Of a stretch of DNA of 44,930 nt, positions 24,562 to 33,233 are shown in pieces. The position numbers and the translations under genes were made by a program. Position 1 is the stretch's first letter, and every line of letters starts with the position of its first letter. The stretch lies in the NCBI GenBank assembly GCA_024681435.1, contig JAILAV010000090.1, positions 1-44,930 of the forward strand, written 5' to 3'. Origin of the DNA: Pseudobutyrivibrio sp. Lineage in GTDB: Bacteria > Bacillota > Clostridia > Lachnospirales > Lachnospiraceae. Below the pieces are notes generated by a model. It saw nothing but the letters and a program-made list of their open reading frames with translations, made no database searches and was not told the DNA's origin.

Positions 24562-25602
24562 ATGAAATATCCTGAGGGATTAAAGAAAAATGGAACTATT
24601 GGGCTTGTAGCGCCATCTTTTGGATGTACTTTTGAGCCTTATATAAGCTGTATGCAGGCAGCAATTGATAGATTCGATAAAATGGGCTATAGCATCATTG
24701 AAGGCCCTAATTGCCGCAAATCTGATGGTATAGGCATAAGCTCTACACCTAAGAATTGTGGTGGTGAACTGACAGAATATTATTGCAAGGATGATACTGA
24801 TGTATTGATAAGCTGTGGCGGTGGCGAGCTTATGTGCGAAATCTTGGACTATGTAGATTTTAATGCAATATCAAATGCAAAGCCAAAATGGTTTATGGGT
24901 TATTCCGACAATACTAATTTTACATTTTTGCTTAATACTATTTGTGATACAGCATCCATATATGGACCTTGCGTAGGTGCATTTGGAGCTAGAGAACTTC
25001 ATCCAGCGTTAAATGATGCGATTAGCGCAATCAAGGGGAAGTTGAATCGTGTTACAGGGTACGACATGTTTGAATTAGAGTCTCTTAAAGACGAAGATAA
25101 TCCATTGGTACCTTATAACCTTACAGAGGAAAAAGAACTGAAATTGTACATTGGAGACGCAGAAAAGAGCAGTCTTCCTGTAGTTGAAGGACGAATCACC
25201 GGAGGCTGTTTGGACTGTTTATCCAATATCGTAGGCACAAAATACGATAAGGTATCAGATTTTAATGCAAAATATAGTGACGATGGAATAATTTGGTTTT
25301 TAGAAGCCTGTGATTTAAATGTAATGTCAATCAGACGTTCATTATGGAATTTGGATAGAGCAGGATGGTTTGAAAATGCCAAGGCATTTCTCATAGGTCG
25401 TCCTCTTGCAGCATGGAAGCAGGAGATGATGGGGCTTAATCAGTATAATGCTGTTACAGGCATATTAGGTAAATACAATGTGCCTATTATTATGGATGCA
25501 GATATTGGTCATTTACCTCCAACTATGCCTATTATATCTGGTGCTAATGCATTGATTTCAACCAGCAATGATAATATTACAATCGAATACAAGTATGACT
25601 AG
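24562..25602 (+). CDS. S66-family LD-carboxypeptidase/MccF-like protein
   Basis: A 346-residue serine peptidase of family S66. The catalytic triad is visible as Ser in WFMGYSDNTNFTF, Glu in IIWFLEACDLNVMSI and His in DADIGHLPPTMPI. The N-terminal LKKNGTIGLVAPSFG and VLISCGGGELMCEIL complete the signature. Relatives either cleave the L,D-bond of murein tetrapeptides in cell-wall recycling or, as MccF, hydrolyse microcin C-type aminoacyl nucleotides to give resistance. Sequence alone does not separate these. There is no signal peptide, so it acts in the cytoplasm. It starts 21 nt after the dehydrogenase gene behind TTAGGAGAA. Confidence 0.9.
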   Translation: MKYPEGLKKNGTIGLVAPSFGCTFEPYISCMQAAIDRFDKMGYSIIEGPNCRKSDGIGISSTPKNCGGELTEYYCKDDTDVLISCGGGELMCEILDYVDFNAISNAKPKWFMGYSDNTNFTFLLNTICDTASIYGPCVGAFGARELHPALNDAISAIKGKLNRVTGYDMFELESLKDEDNPLVPYNLTEEKELKLYIGDAEKSSLPVVEGRITGGCLDCLSNIVGTKYDKVSDFNAKYSDDGIIWFLEACDLNVMSIRRSLWNLDRAGWFENAKAFLIGRPLAAWKQEMMGLNQYNAVTGILGKYNVPIIMDADIGHLPPTMPIISGANALISTSNDNITIEYKYD

Positions 25603-25631
25603 GAATTTTACTTTTTCTAAAGATTAATTTC

Positions 25632-25660
25632 TTGACGTTTATAGAGAGTTCTGCTAATCT
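25632..25660 (+). promoter_or_regulatory. Promoter for eno
   Basis: TTGACG and TAATCT are 17 nt apart, about 114 nt before the enolase ATG. The start of transcription would fall in the 5' arm of the long hairpin that follows. Confidence 0.5.
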
Positions 25661-25714
25661 ACACTTAGTTAGATGTTACTAACTAAGTGTAAATCATTGT
25701 AGAGCTCCTTTTTT
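25646..25714 (+). terminator. Terminator or leader attenuator before eno
   Basis: A perfect 13-bp stem (TACACTTAGTTAG/CTAACTAAGTGTA, 6-nt loop) sits inside an outer 7-bp helix (GAGTTCT/AGAGCTC, one G-U), followed by CTTTTTT. It may end the S66 peptidase transcript. It overlaps the eno promoter, so it may also affect the eno leader. Confidence 0.65.
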
Positions 25715-25770
25715 GTTAGGATTGCTACTCTTGACAATTAAGGACTCTACCATCTTTTAGGAGGATTTAA

Positions 25771-27072
<1,302 letters not shown>

Positions 27073-27128
27073 ATAGAGATATAAAGCATAGAAACATGAA
27101 TACATATAATTTGTATTACGTGTGATAC

Positions 27129-27218
27129 ATCCCCTTCAGCTGTATGTTAACTGATAAGTATCCCTTTTCTACATCAATAAGAAATGGGTTCATATCAAAC
27201 AGCAAGAAGGGGATTTTT
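27129..27218 (+). terminator. Branched terminator-like structure after eno
   Basis: ATCCCCTTC pairs with GAAGGGGAT (70 nt apart) and is followed by TTTTTAT. Inside it, GCTG/CAGC, GATA/TATC and CCCtTTTCT/AGAAAtGGG extend the structure. Together they look like a long, interrupted stem ending the eno transcript. Confidence 0.55.
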
Positions 27219-27402
27219 ATTGTTGTAATAAAAATTAAGGTGTATATGTTAAGAATCAGGGCATATATTTGCTTTGGAGGCTTTAGAATTCATTCGAATT
27301 ATTTAGCAATGCATAATTATGCATTGTGGTTGATATTTATACAGAGATTCTGTTATTTTAGTAAAATTGAAGCAAGAATTATTACTCGTCTATGTTAGTA
27401 TG

Positions 27403-27445
27403 GCACGCACATAAAAAGTATATCTATATGTGCGTGCTTATTTTT
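27403..27445. repeat. GCACGCACATA hairpin 1
   Basis: A perfect 11-bp stem, GCACGCACATA/TATGTGCGTGC with a 13-nt loop, is followed by TTATTTTT, so it could act as a terminator. The motif recurs in a further hairpin about 155 nt downstream. There is no gene between 27073 and 27771; the region is A/T-rich and made of hairpins and repeats. Confidence 0.65.
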
Positions 27446-27465
27446 GGGTGATTTTGTACTGGTGG

Positions 27466-27505
27466 ACACGTACATGCAGAGATATCATTGCATGCGTGTT
27501 TTTTT
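27466..27505 (+). terminator. Second intrinsic terminator after eno
   Basis: ACACG-(TA)-CATGCA pairs with TGCATG-CGTGT and is followed by seven T residues. It is a strong intrinsic terminator on the plus strand, far from any plus-strand gene end (eno stops 394 nt upstream). Confidence 0.65.
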
Positions 27506-27558
27506 GAGTGCATAAGTACTACGAATTATGTATTATGAGTATTAAAATATAAAATTGA

Positions 27559-27593
27559 GCACGCACATAGAATAGAGTGCGTAGATTGCGTGC
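27559..27593. repeat. GCACGCACATA hairpin 2
   Basis: GCACGCA pairs with TGCGTGC over a 21-nt spacer that itself contains GTGCG. The left arm GCACGCACATAGA repeats the arm of the hairpin at 27403, pointing to a repeated element. Confidence 0.5.
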
Positions 27594-27642
27594 CTACATA
27601 GCTTTTTCAGTGCGGATAAATGCAATTGTTTATCAAAAACAG

Positions 27643-27740
27643 AGAAAACCCATCAGCAGATTATAGCCCCAATCCTATAAGAAGCAAAAATAGAAAACCC
27701 ATTAGCAGAATATAGCTCCAATGCTATAAGAAGAAAAAAG
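27643..27740. repeat. Two 49-bp tandem direct repeats
   Basis: Two adjacent 49-nt units (27643-27691 and 27692-27740) share AGAAAACCCAT and CTATAAGAAG and differ at about six positions. Each unit contains a short hairpin, TATAG/CTATA, extended to TATAGC/GCTATA in the second. They lie just beyond the terminator of the minus-strand GH43 gene. Their function is unknown; they are not CRISPR, as there are no spacers. Confidence 0.75.
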
Positions 27741-27763
27741 AAGAAGCCCATGAGGGCTTCTTC
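27740..27763 (-). terminator. Terminator of the minus-strand arabinoside operon
   Basis: GAAGAAGCCC/GGGCTTCTTC is a perfect 10-bp stem with a 4-nt loop. On the minus strand it is followed by TTTTTTCTTCTT, 8 nt after the GH43 stop. Confidence 0.85.
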
Positions 27764-27771
27764 AAGTTTGA

Positions 27772-28746
27772 CTAGTTGTAAGTAGGGGTTATAGTCTGGA
27801 TTGAACCATCTGGATTGTAGTTTAGTTCACAATATTTGACGGTTCTACGGTGGTTTATACCACCAGAGAGTTCACAGTCGTGGTAGAAAAGATACCATTT
27901 GCCGTGATACTCAACGATTGAATGGTGTGTAGTCCATCCAATGACTGGTTCAAGGATTTTTCCTTGATAAGTAAATGGTCCGAGAGGACTGTCGCCTGTT
28001 GCATATACAATGGTGTGGGTTGTTCCAGTGGAGTAGGAGAAATAGTATTTTCCATTGTATTTGTGCATCCAAGGATCTTCAAAATATCGTCTAGCTTCGT
28101 CGCCAGCAAGTAGTGGAGAACCGTTTTCATCAAGAATTACGATATCTTTAGGGGTTGCCTTAAATTCGGACATATCGTCTTTCATACTTGCGACTTTTGG
28201 CCATACGGCATGTTCGTCTTTATTTGGCTCAGTGCCGTTAGGATCGAAGGTGCCTGTACGATATTTTTCCAGTTGTCCTCCCCATAGACCACCGAAATAT
28301 ATATAGACCTCTCCGTCATCATCGATGAAGGAACAAGGATCTATGCTGAAACTTTCAGGAATACACTCTTTTCTTGGAGAAAATGGACCTTCAGGTTTCT
28401 CACTTTCTGCAATTCCAAGTCTAAAGTTTCCATCCTTATCTCTAGCTGGGAAGAAGAGGTAGTAAGTATTGTTCTTAAAAACTACGTCTGGTGCCCAAAG
28501 CTGTTCTGAGACCCATGGTATTTGATCTTGATGAAGTACTTCGCCATGGTCGATTACCTCATCACTTTTGTCATCTAGTGATAAGACGTGATAATCACGC
28601 ATTTGATACTCATCACCATTGTCATTATCCTCTCCGTTATGTGGAAAATCATGAGAAGGATATACGTAAATTCTGTCGTTAAAGACGTGCGCAGAAGGAT
28701 CTGCAGTAAAAATGTCTGTAACTAGAGGTGTGTTTTGTTGTTTCAT
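27772..28746 (-). CDS. Intracellular GH43 arabinofuranosidase/xylosidase
   Basis: A 324-residue glycoside hydrolase of family 43, a five-bladed beta-propeller. The three catalytic carboxylates are visible: base Asp16 in FTADPSAHVFNDRIYVYPSHD, the pKa-modulating Asp in FSIDPCSFIDDD and the acid Glu in ARRYFEDPWMHKYNGKYYF. HHSIVEYHGKWYLFYHD carries the conserved His. There is no signal peptide, so it would cleave imported alpha-arabinofuranosides or xylosides in the cytoplasm. It is the last gene of the transporter operon, 16 nt after the second permease, and next to araA-araD, which argues for arabinose release. GGAG lies before the ATG. The exact linkage is not predictable. Confidence 0.88.
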   Translation of the reverse strand: MKQQNTPLVTDIFTADPSAHVFNDRIYVYPSHDFPHNGEDNDNGDEYQMRDYHVLSLDDKSDEVIDHGEVLHQDQIPWVSEQLWAPDVVFKNNTYYLFFPARDKDGNFRLGIAESEKPEGPFSPRKECIPESFSIDPCSFIDDDGEVYIYFGGLWGGQLEKYRTGTFDPNGTEPNKDEHAVWPKVASMKDDMSEFKATPKDIVILDENGSPLLAGDEARRYFEDPWMHKYNGKYYFSYSTGTTHTIVYATGDSPLGPFTYQGKILEPVIGWTTHHSIVEYHGKWYLFYHDCELSGGINHRRTVKYCELNYNPDGSIQTITPTYN

Positions 28747-28762
28747 TTAAATCTCCTTAGGC

Positions 28763-29596
28763 TTAACCCTTTACTGCTCCGGCGGTTAGACCATCTACAA
28801 TCTGGTTAGAGAATGCGCAGTAAACGATTATAGTAGGGATGATTGCAATGATGATAGCTGCAAACATCTGTGAGTAATTGGTGTTGTAAGGTCCAACGAA
28901 TTTTGAAAGGGAAACAGGAAGTGTTTTCTTCAAATCGTCGGAAATAAATACCATGGCAAGTAAGAGCTCGTTCCAGTTTGCGATAAAAGTCATAAGACCT
29001 GTAACAAAAAGACCTGTTTTTCCAAGTGGAAGACAAACCTTAAAGAAGATTTGATAGATGGTAGCACCATCGATACAAGCACTTTCAATTAGTTCATTAG
29101 GCATACTTTCGAAGAAACCAACCATGATAAATATTGTGATAGGTAAAGCAAAAGTAAGGTAAGGTAAAACCAGACCTACAAGGCTGTTTGTAAGGCTAAC
29201 CTTTGCAAAACGAGTGAAGAGTGGAATCAACACACAGTGCACAGGAATCATCATTCCAAGTAGGAAATAAGTAAGAGATAACTTAGCTAATTTCCAACGA
29301 AGTCTAGCGATTCCGAAGGCAGCCATTGAGCCGATAACCATGCTTAAAATAAGTGTGATAACGCAGACAAGGAATGAGTTGAGGGTAGCAATTCCAAGTT
29401 TTCCTGCTGTCCATGCAAAAGTAAAGTTGTCAATTGTTGGAGCTTTTGGCAATGCGAATGGAGCAGTGAAAATTTCTGCATTAGTTTTAAATGAAACATT
29501 AAATACCCAGAACAATGGCGCAAGATAAAGTACAGCCATAAATACTAGGAATATGTATATAATTATTGTAATTGGACTAGTTTTTTTCATATCCAT
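28763..29596 (-). CDS. Sugar ABC transporter permease (MalG/AraQ type)
   Basis: A 277-residue inner-membrane permease with six transmembrane segments and the conserved ATPase-contact loop (EAA motif) as ELIESACIDGATIYQIFFKVCLPLGKTGL. It ends with the typical ...QIVDGLTAGAVKG tail of the MalG group. It pairs with the preceding permease to form the channel of a CUT1 oligosaccharide importer. The second Met (29590) fits the AAAGGAG site better than the first, so the protein may be two residues shorter. The gene lies 24 nt after the first permease gene. No ATPase gene is in the locus. Confidence 0.9.
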   Translation of the reverse strand: MDMKKTSPITIIIYIFLVFMAVLYLAPLFWVFNVSFKTNAEIFTAPFALPKAPTIDNFTFAWTAGKLGIATLNSFLVCVITLILSMVIGSMAAFGIARLRWKLAKLSLTYFLLGMMIPVHCVLIPLFTRFAKVSLTNSLVGLVLPYLTFALPITIFIMVGFFESMPNELIESACIDGATIYQIFFKVCLPLGKTGLFVTGLMTFIANWNELLLAMVFISDDLKKTLPVSLSKFVGPYNTNYSQMFAAIIIAIIPTIIVYCAFSNQIVDGLTAGAVKG

Positions 29597-29620
29597 TAAC
29601 TCCTTTCGGGATAGCGCACA

Positions 29621-30505
29621 TTACATTTCGTATTGTTCTGTCTTTATTACTTTGTTAATAAATGCAGTAACAAGTAAACAAAGAATAAGCAAAAGAACAC
29701 CGATTGCGCTGGCATAGCCGTACTTAAAATACTTGAATCCCTGTTGATATAAGTGAGTAGCAAGAACTTCAGTCTTGTGGTTTGGACCACCTTCAGTCAT
29801 GTTGAAAATCAAATCAAAAAACTTTAATGAACCGATTGCATTTAGTGACATTGCGGTTGCAACCATTGGTCGAATTAGGGGTAGAGTGATGTAACGGAAA
29901 CTTTTTGCCTTGTTACAACCGTCAATGTAACTTGCCTCGTAAAGTGATTTACTAATACCTGATATCTGAGCCATGTAAAGCATCATAGACTGACCAACAT
30001 ACTGCCATAAAGCGACAAATGCAATAACCCACATTGGGAGAATAATGTAGCCTGATGTGTCCATGAGCCATAATGGGCCTTCGATACCAAACTTTATGAG
30101 CAACTGATTGATACCTAGCTTAGGGCTGAAAATAAACATCCACAAAAGACCTAAAGCTGCAGATGAAAGAACACAAGGAAGGTAGATAATATTTTTAAAT
30201 AGGTTTCTTCCTTTATCTATATTTGTGAGAAGGGCCGCTAGGAAAAGACCCATAATAAGCTGTGTTACACATGAAAAAATCAAAAAGAAAATTGAGTTTT
30301 TCAAAGCAATAATAAGAACTTTATCTGAAAGTAGAGTTTTGTAGTTCTCTAATCCAATGAATTTTGCTGGAGTGAGTGCATTATAGTCACAGAATGAGTA
30401 ATACACAGACTGGCAAATTGGAATGAACAAAATAAAAGTAAAAAGTATAAATGCTGGTGCCATAAATACAAATATGGCCTTTTTATTTCTCAATAATTTA
30501 TCCAT
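29621..30505 (-). CDS. Sugar ABC transporter permease (MalF/AraP type)
   Basis: A 294-residue membrane protein with six transmembrane segments, opening NKKAIFVFMAPAFILFTFILFIPICQSVYYSFCDYN as in UgpA/MalF-type CUT1 permeases. The EAA loop is SLYEASYIDGCNKAKSFRYITLPLIRP. The segment NMTEGGPNHKTEVLATHLYQQGFKYFKYGYASAIGVLL is the usual C-terminal signature. It lies after a terminator-like hairpin that separates it from the binding-protein gene, so it is probably transcribed by read-through at a lower level. Substrate inference (arabino-oligosaccharide) is from the neighbouring GH43 and ara genes. Confidence 0.9.
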   Translation of the reverse strand: MDKLLRNKKAIFVFMAPAFILFTFILFIPICQSVYYSFCDYNALTPAKFIGLENYKTLLSDKVLIIALKNSIFFLIFSCVTQLIMGLFLAALLTNIDKGRNLFKNIIYLPCVLSSAALGLLWMFIFSPKLGINQLLIKFGIEGPLWLMDTSGYIILPMWVIAFVALWQYVGQSMMLYMAQISGISKSLYEASYIDGCNKAKSFRYITLPLIRPMVATAMSLNAIGSLKFFDLIFNMTEGGPNHKTEVLATHLYQQGFKYFKYGYASAIGVLLLILCLLVTAFINKVIKTEQYEM

Positions 30506-30532
30506 AACGATTATTCCTTAAGAAAAATTTTC

Positions 30533-30563
30533 TAAAAAAATGGGAGTGCAGGAGAGCACTCCC
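30533..30563 (-). terminator. Intra-operon terminator after the binding-protein gene
   Basis: On the minus strand GGGAGTGC/GCACTCCC (6-nt loop) is followed by ATTTTTTT. It lies 30 nt after the binding-protein stop and before the permeases, so it probably gives partial termination. Confidence 0.75.
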
Positions 30564-30592
30564 AAACAATAGGGTATTGAAGAAAAAGAATG

Positions 30593-31876
30593 TTATCTGC
30601 AGTTAGCTGCGTAATATTCTTCCATATCTTTAGCTGCATCAGCTGGTGTCATATCACCAAGGAATACAGCAACCATTGTGTCATCAAAGTGTGAACCTGT
30701 CTCTGTTGTAGGCATTGACTCATTGTAGAATCCGAATGTACCCTTTGCATTTCCAAATACATCCATAACATATGCAAGCTGTGCTGGAGCCTTAGATGCA
30801 TCGTACTCAACCTTTGTTACAGGAATCTTTCCACCAACTTCTGCTGTGTACTTCTGAGCTGTATCATCTGTAAAGTACTTCATAAGAGCTACACAAGCCT
30901 CTGGGTGCTTTGTAGATGAGCTCATTGCAAGTGAATCTGACTTAGCGATGATCTTGTCTTCGCCTGGGAACTGGAATACACCACACTTAGACTCGAAGTC
31001 TGGGTTGTTACCATTAATCTGAGCGATAGCCCATGAACCCTGGATAAGGATTGCAGCTTCTTCATTGTAGAAGTTTGCTGTAGCTACGTCGTTTGTGTCA
31101 CCAGCAGCTGTAGGCTGGAAGTACTTAGAAAGCTCAACAAGCTTTGTTGCAGCTGACTCAAGTTTTCCATCTTCCCAAGAAGCACTACCATCAGCAAGAG
31201 CAGGTAAGTCAACGCCTTCGCAATCGCAAAGGTAACCAGCTACCATTGAAAGGCACCATGCTGTACCAGCTGAGATTGTGATTGGTGTGTAGCCTGCGCT
31301 CTGGAGCTTATCACAAGCCTTAATGAAATCATCATAATTTGTAGGAATATCTACACCAGCTTTTTCGAACATCTCTGTGTTGTAGAAGCAGCAAGCAGCA
31401 GCTGTGTTAAGAGGTACTGCGTAGATTTTTCCGTCGTATGTCTGCTGTGTAAATACTGCATCGCTTGTGAATGTATCTTTCCATCCATCCTGACCAAGAT
31501 AATCATCAAGTGGAGCAGCTACACCTGGCTCAACGTAATCTGTAAGGTTTGGACCTGGGCTTACGATGAATACATCAGGAGTTTCGCCAGCAGCAACAAG
31601 TGCGTTTAACTTTGCGTAATACTCTTCAAGGTTAGTTGTTACAACATTTACATGATACTGTCCTTCGTAATCAGCATTGAATCTGTCGATTACATCCTTG
31701 TAGCCAAGAGAAATAAGATCCTCTGTAGCGTTCAAGTCATCCCAGAACATCCATGTGATTTCTTCTACGCCATCAGCTGAAGCTGAATCAGAAGAAGAAC
31801 TTGATGAACCACATCCTACGAATAAGGAAGCGGCCATAATTGTTGAAAGTAGAGTAGCTAAAATCTTTTTTTTCAT
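30593..31876 (-). CDS. Sugar-binding lipoprotein of ABC transporter
   Basis: A 427-residue family 1 extracellular solute-binding protein. The signal peptide MKKKILATLLSTIMAASL ends in lipobox FVGC, giving a lipid-anchored protein outside the membrane; a Ser-rich linker follows. Binding-protein hallmarks are ITWMFWDDLNATED, TPDVFIVSPGPNLTDYV, YAVPLNTAAACCFYNTEMFEKAGVDIP and EEAAILIQGSWAIAQI. It captures the sugar for the two permeases downstream. AAAGGTA with GGAG precedes the ATG. The gene is divergent from an AraC-type regulator, which probably controls it. The strong hairpin after the stop favours its higher expression relative to the permeases. Confidence 0.92.
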   Translation of the reverse strand: MKKKILATLLSTIMAASLFVGCGSSSSSSDSASADGVEEITWMFWDDLNATEDLISLGYKDVIDRFNADYEGQYHVNVVTTNLEEYYAKLNALVAAGETPDVFIVSPGPNLTDYVEPGVAAPLDDYLGQDGWKDTFTSDAVFTQQTYDGKIYAVPLNTAAACCFYNTEMFEKAGVDIPTNYDDFIKACDKLQSAGYTPITISAGTAWCLSMVAGYLCDCEGVDLPALADGSASWEDGKLESAATKLVELSKYFQPTAAGDTNDVATANFYNEEAAILIQGSWAIAQINGNNPDFESKCGVFQFPGEDKIIAKSDSLAMSSSTKHPEACVALMKYFTDDTAQKYTAEVGGKIPVTKVEYDASKAPAQLAYVMDVFGNAKGTFGFYNESMPTTETGSHFDDTMVAVFLGDMTPADAAKDMEEYYAANCR

Positions 31877-31933
31877 TACCTTTCTCCTTTTTCTCTTATA
31901 TTTGATGAATTCCCCAACTCATCTGTTCTGTAA

Positions 31934-31962
31934 CTTAAATGTAGCACACAGAAAATTGACAA
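31934..31962 (-). promoter_or_regulatory. Possible promoter of the arabinoside operon
   Basis: On the minus strand TTGTCA (31962-31957) and TTTAAG (31939-31934) are 17 nt apart. The gap 31877-32191 is otherwise A/T-rich, with one short palindrome TTGATTATCAA at 31982. No other clear element is visible. Confidence 0.4.
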
Positions 31963-32191
31963 TCTTTAGAATTGTTGTTTGTTGATTATCAATTATTGCC
32001 GTGGTGAAATGTTGACTAGTAGTGGTATTGTATGGGATATACGAATTTAAGATTATATAATTGTGCTATTTTAACAAAAGAAGAAATGCGAAGGGTGAAA
32101 ATTAAAATATTTTACTTGATTTTTTAGACAATTAGAGCAAAAATTAATAGCGTACTATTTTTCTAATTGTTGCTTTAGAAGGGATGATGTT

Positions 32192-33076
32192 ATGATTGAA
32201 ACACTTGATGGCCTTTTTGAAACCGTAAATTGTAAGCAGAGTACAACATTAAAGTTATATGATAATGTTGAATATGAAGATTATCCGATGCACTGGCATC
32301 CAGCTATTGAAATAGTAATGCCTGTAGACAACGGTTATAAGATGAGATTTTCTAATTCAGAAGTCTTTCTTAGAGAAGGGGATATTTGTGTTGTATGTCC
32401 TGGATGTGTTCATTCTATAGAAGCCCCAGAGACAGGACGCAGAATTATATTTCAACCTAATACTACGTATTTACGTTTTATGCGTGATGTGGAAGTTCTC
32501 ATTTCTTTCATGTCTCCATATGCAATTATCACGCCGGAGGAGTATCCTACAATTCATAGTGATCTTAAAAAGAAACTTATTGAGATTAGAGACGAGTATC
32601 TTTCAGGATATCCTTTTTCGGAGGTTAGTATCTATAGCAAGCTTTTGGAGATGTTTATACTTATTGGAAAGAATTACTCTGTTAAGGAATCTGAGGCTAG
32701 TGATTACACAATGGCAACTAGAGAAGAATACGCAAATACGTTTATGGAGATTTGCGATTATATTAACTTACACTGCGCCGAAGATTTAAAGCTTGATGAT
32801 ATTGCAAATATGAGCGGATTCAGTAAATTCTATTTTGAGCGTTTATTTAAGCAGTTCACTGGAACAAGCTTCTATAAATATGTAAATCAAAAAAGAATTG
32901 CTAAAGCTCAGGAGCTTTTAATAGAGCCAGGCAACTCAGTTACTGATGTTGCGTTAAACTGTGGCTTTATGTCTATATCATCTTTTATTAGAATGTTTAA
33001 GCTTCAAAAGGGCTGCACTCCTACAGAGTTTAAGAGTATGTATTGGAGCTGTGAGCAAAAAGAAGTTGTTAGATAA
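32192..33076 (+). CDS. AraC-family transcriptional regulator
   Basis: A 294-residue regulator. The N-terminal 100 residues are a cupin sugar-sensing domain (YPMHWHPAIEIVMPVDNGYK; LREGDICVVCPGCVHSIE). The C-terminal 100 residues carry the two helix-turn-helix motifs of AraC/XylS proteins: LKLDDIANMSGFSKFYFERLFKQFTG and SVTDVALNCGFMSISSFIRMFKLQKGCTPTEFK. It is divergent from the arabinoside transporter operon and directly upstream of araA, so it most likely activates both in response to arabinose or an arabinoside. A pair of direct repeats 20 bp apart just after its stop is a candidate binding site. AGAAGGGAT precedes the ATG. Confidence 0.92.
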   Translation: MIETLDGLFETVNCKQSTTLKLYDNVEYEDYPMHWHPAIEIVMPVDNGYKMRFSNSEVFLREGDICVVCPGCVHSIEAPETGRRIIFQPNTTYLRFMRDVEVLISFMSPYAIITPEEYPTIHSDLKKKLIEIRDEYLSGYPFSEVSIYSKLLEMFILIGKNYSVKESEASDYTMATREEYANTFMEICDYINLHCAEDLKLDDIANMSGFSKFYFERLFKQFTGTSFYKYVNQKRIAKAQELLIEPGNSVTDVALNCGFMSISSFIRMFKLQKGCTPTEFKSMYWSCEQKEVVR

Positions 33077-33080
33077 TCAA

Positions 33081-33109
33081 AGTTGTACATGCATAAAACA
33101 ACTTGTACA
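33081..33109 (+). promoter_or_regulatory. Direct-repeat candidate operator upstream of araA
   Basis: AGTTGTACA and ACTTGTACA begin exactly 20 bp apart, about two helical turns, the geometry used by AraC-type monomers on direct half-sites. It lies just after the regulator gene and before the araA operon. Its assignment to the regulator is inference. Confidence 0.45.
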
Positions 33110-33146
33110 CACCTATAAACCTAGTGTTTAACTGAATATGATATTT

Positions 33147-33191
33147 TAAAAATACAACTTGTAACCTATGTGCTACAAGTTGTATTTTTTT
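33147..33191 (+). terminator. Terminator between the araC-type gene and araA
   Basis: AAATACAACTTGTA pairs perfectly with TACAAGTTGTATTT (10-nt loop) and is followed by a T run. It ends the regulator transcript 43 nt before araA. Its arms also contain the ACTTGTA half-site motif seen upstream. Confidence 0.8.
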
Positions 33192-33233
33192 ATTAGTTGA
33201 AAGTTGTAACTAAAATTGAACGGGAGGGTTTTT

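Noticed and set aside
25731-25736. TTGACA as the -35 of an eno promoter
   Set aside because: A -10 at proper spacing would put the transcription start on the ribosome site, leaving no leader; the upstream TTGACG/TAATCT pair is more plausible.
27144-27398. An 84-codon open frame after eno
   Set aside because: It overlaps the branched terminator, has no ribosome site and its translation has no coherent domain; the region looks non-coding.
27643-27740. CRISPR-like repeats
   Set aside because: Only two units, directly adjacent, with no spacers and no cas genes; it is a simple tandem duplication.
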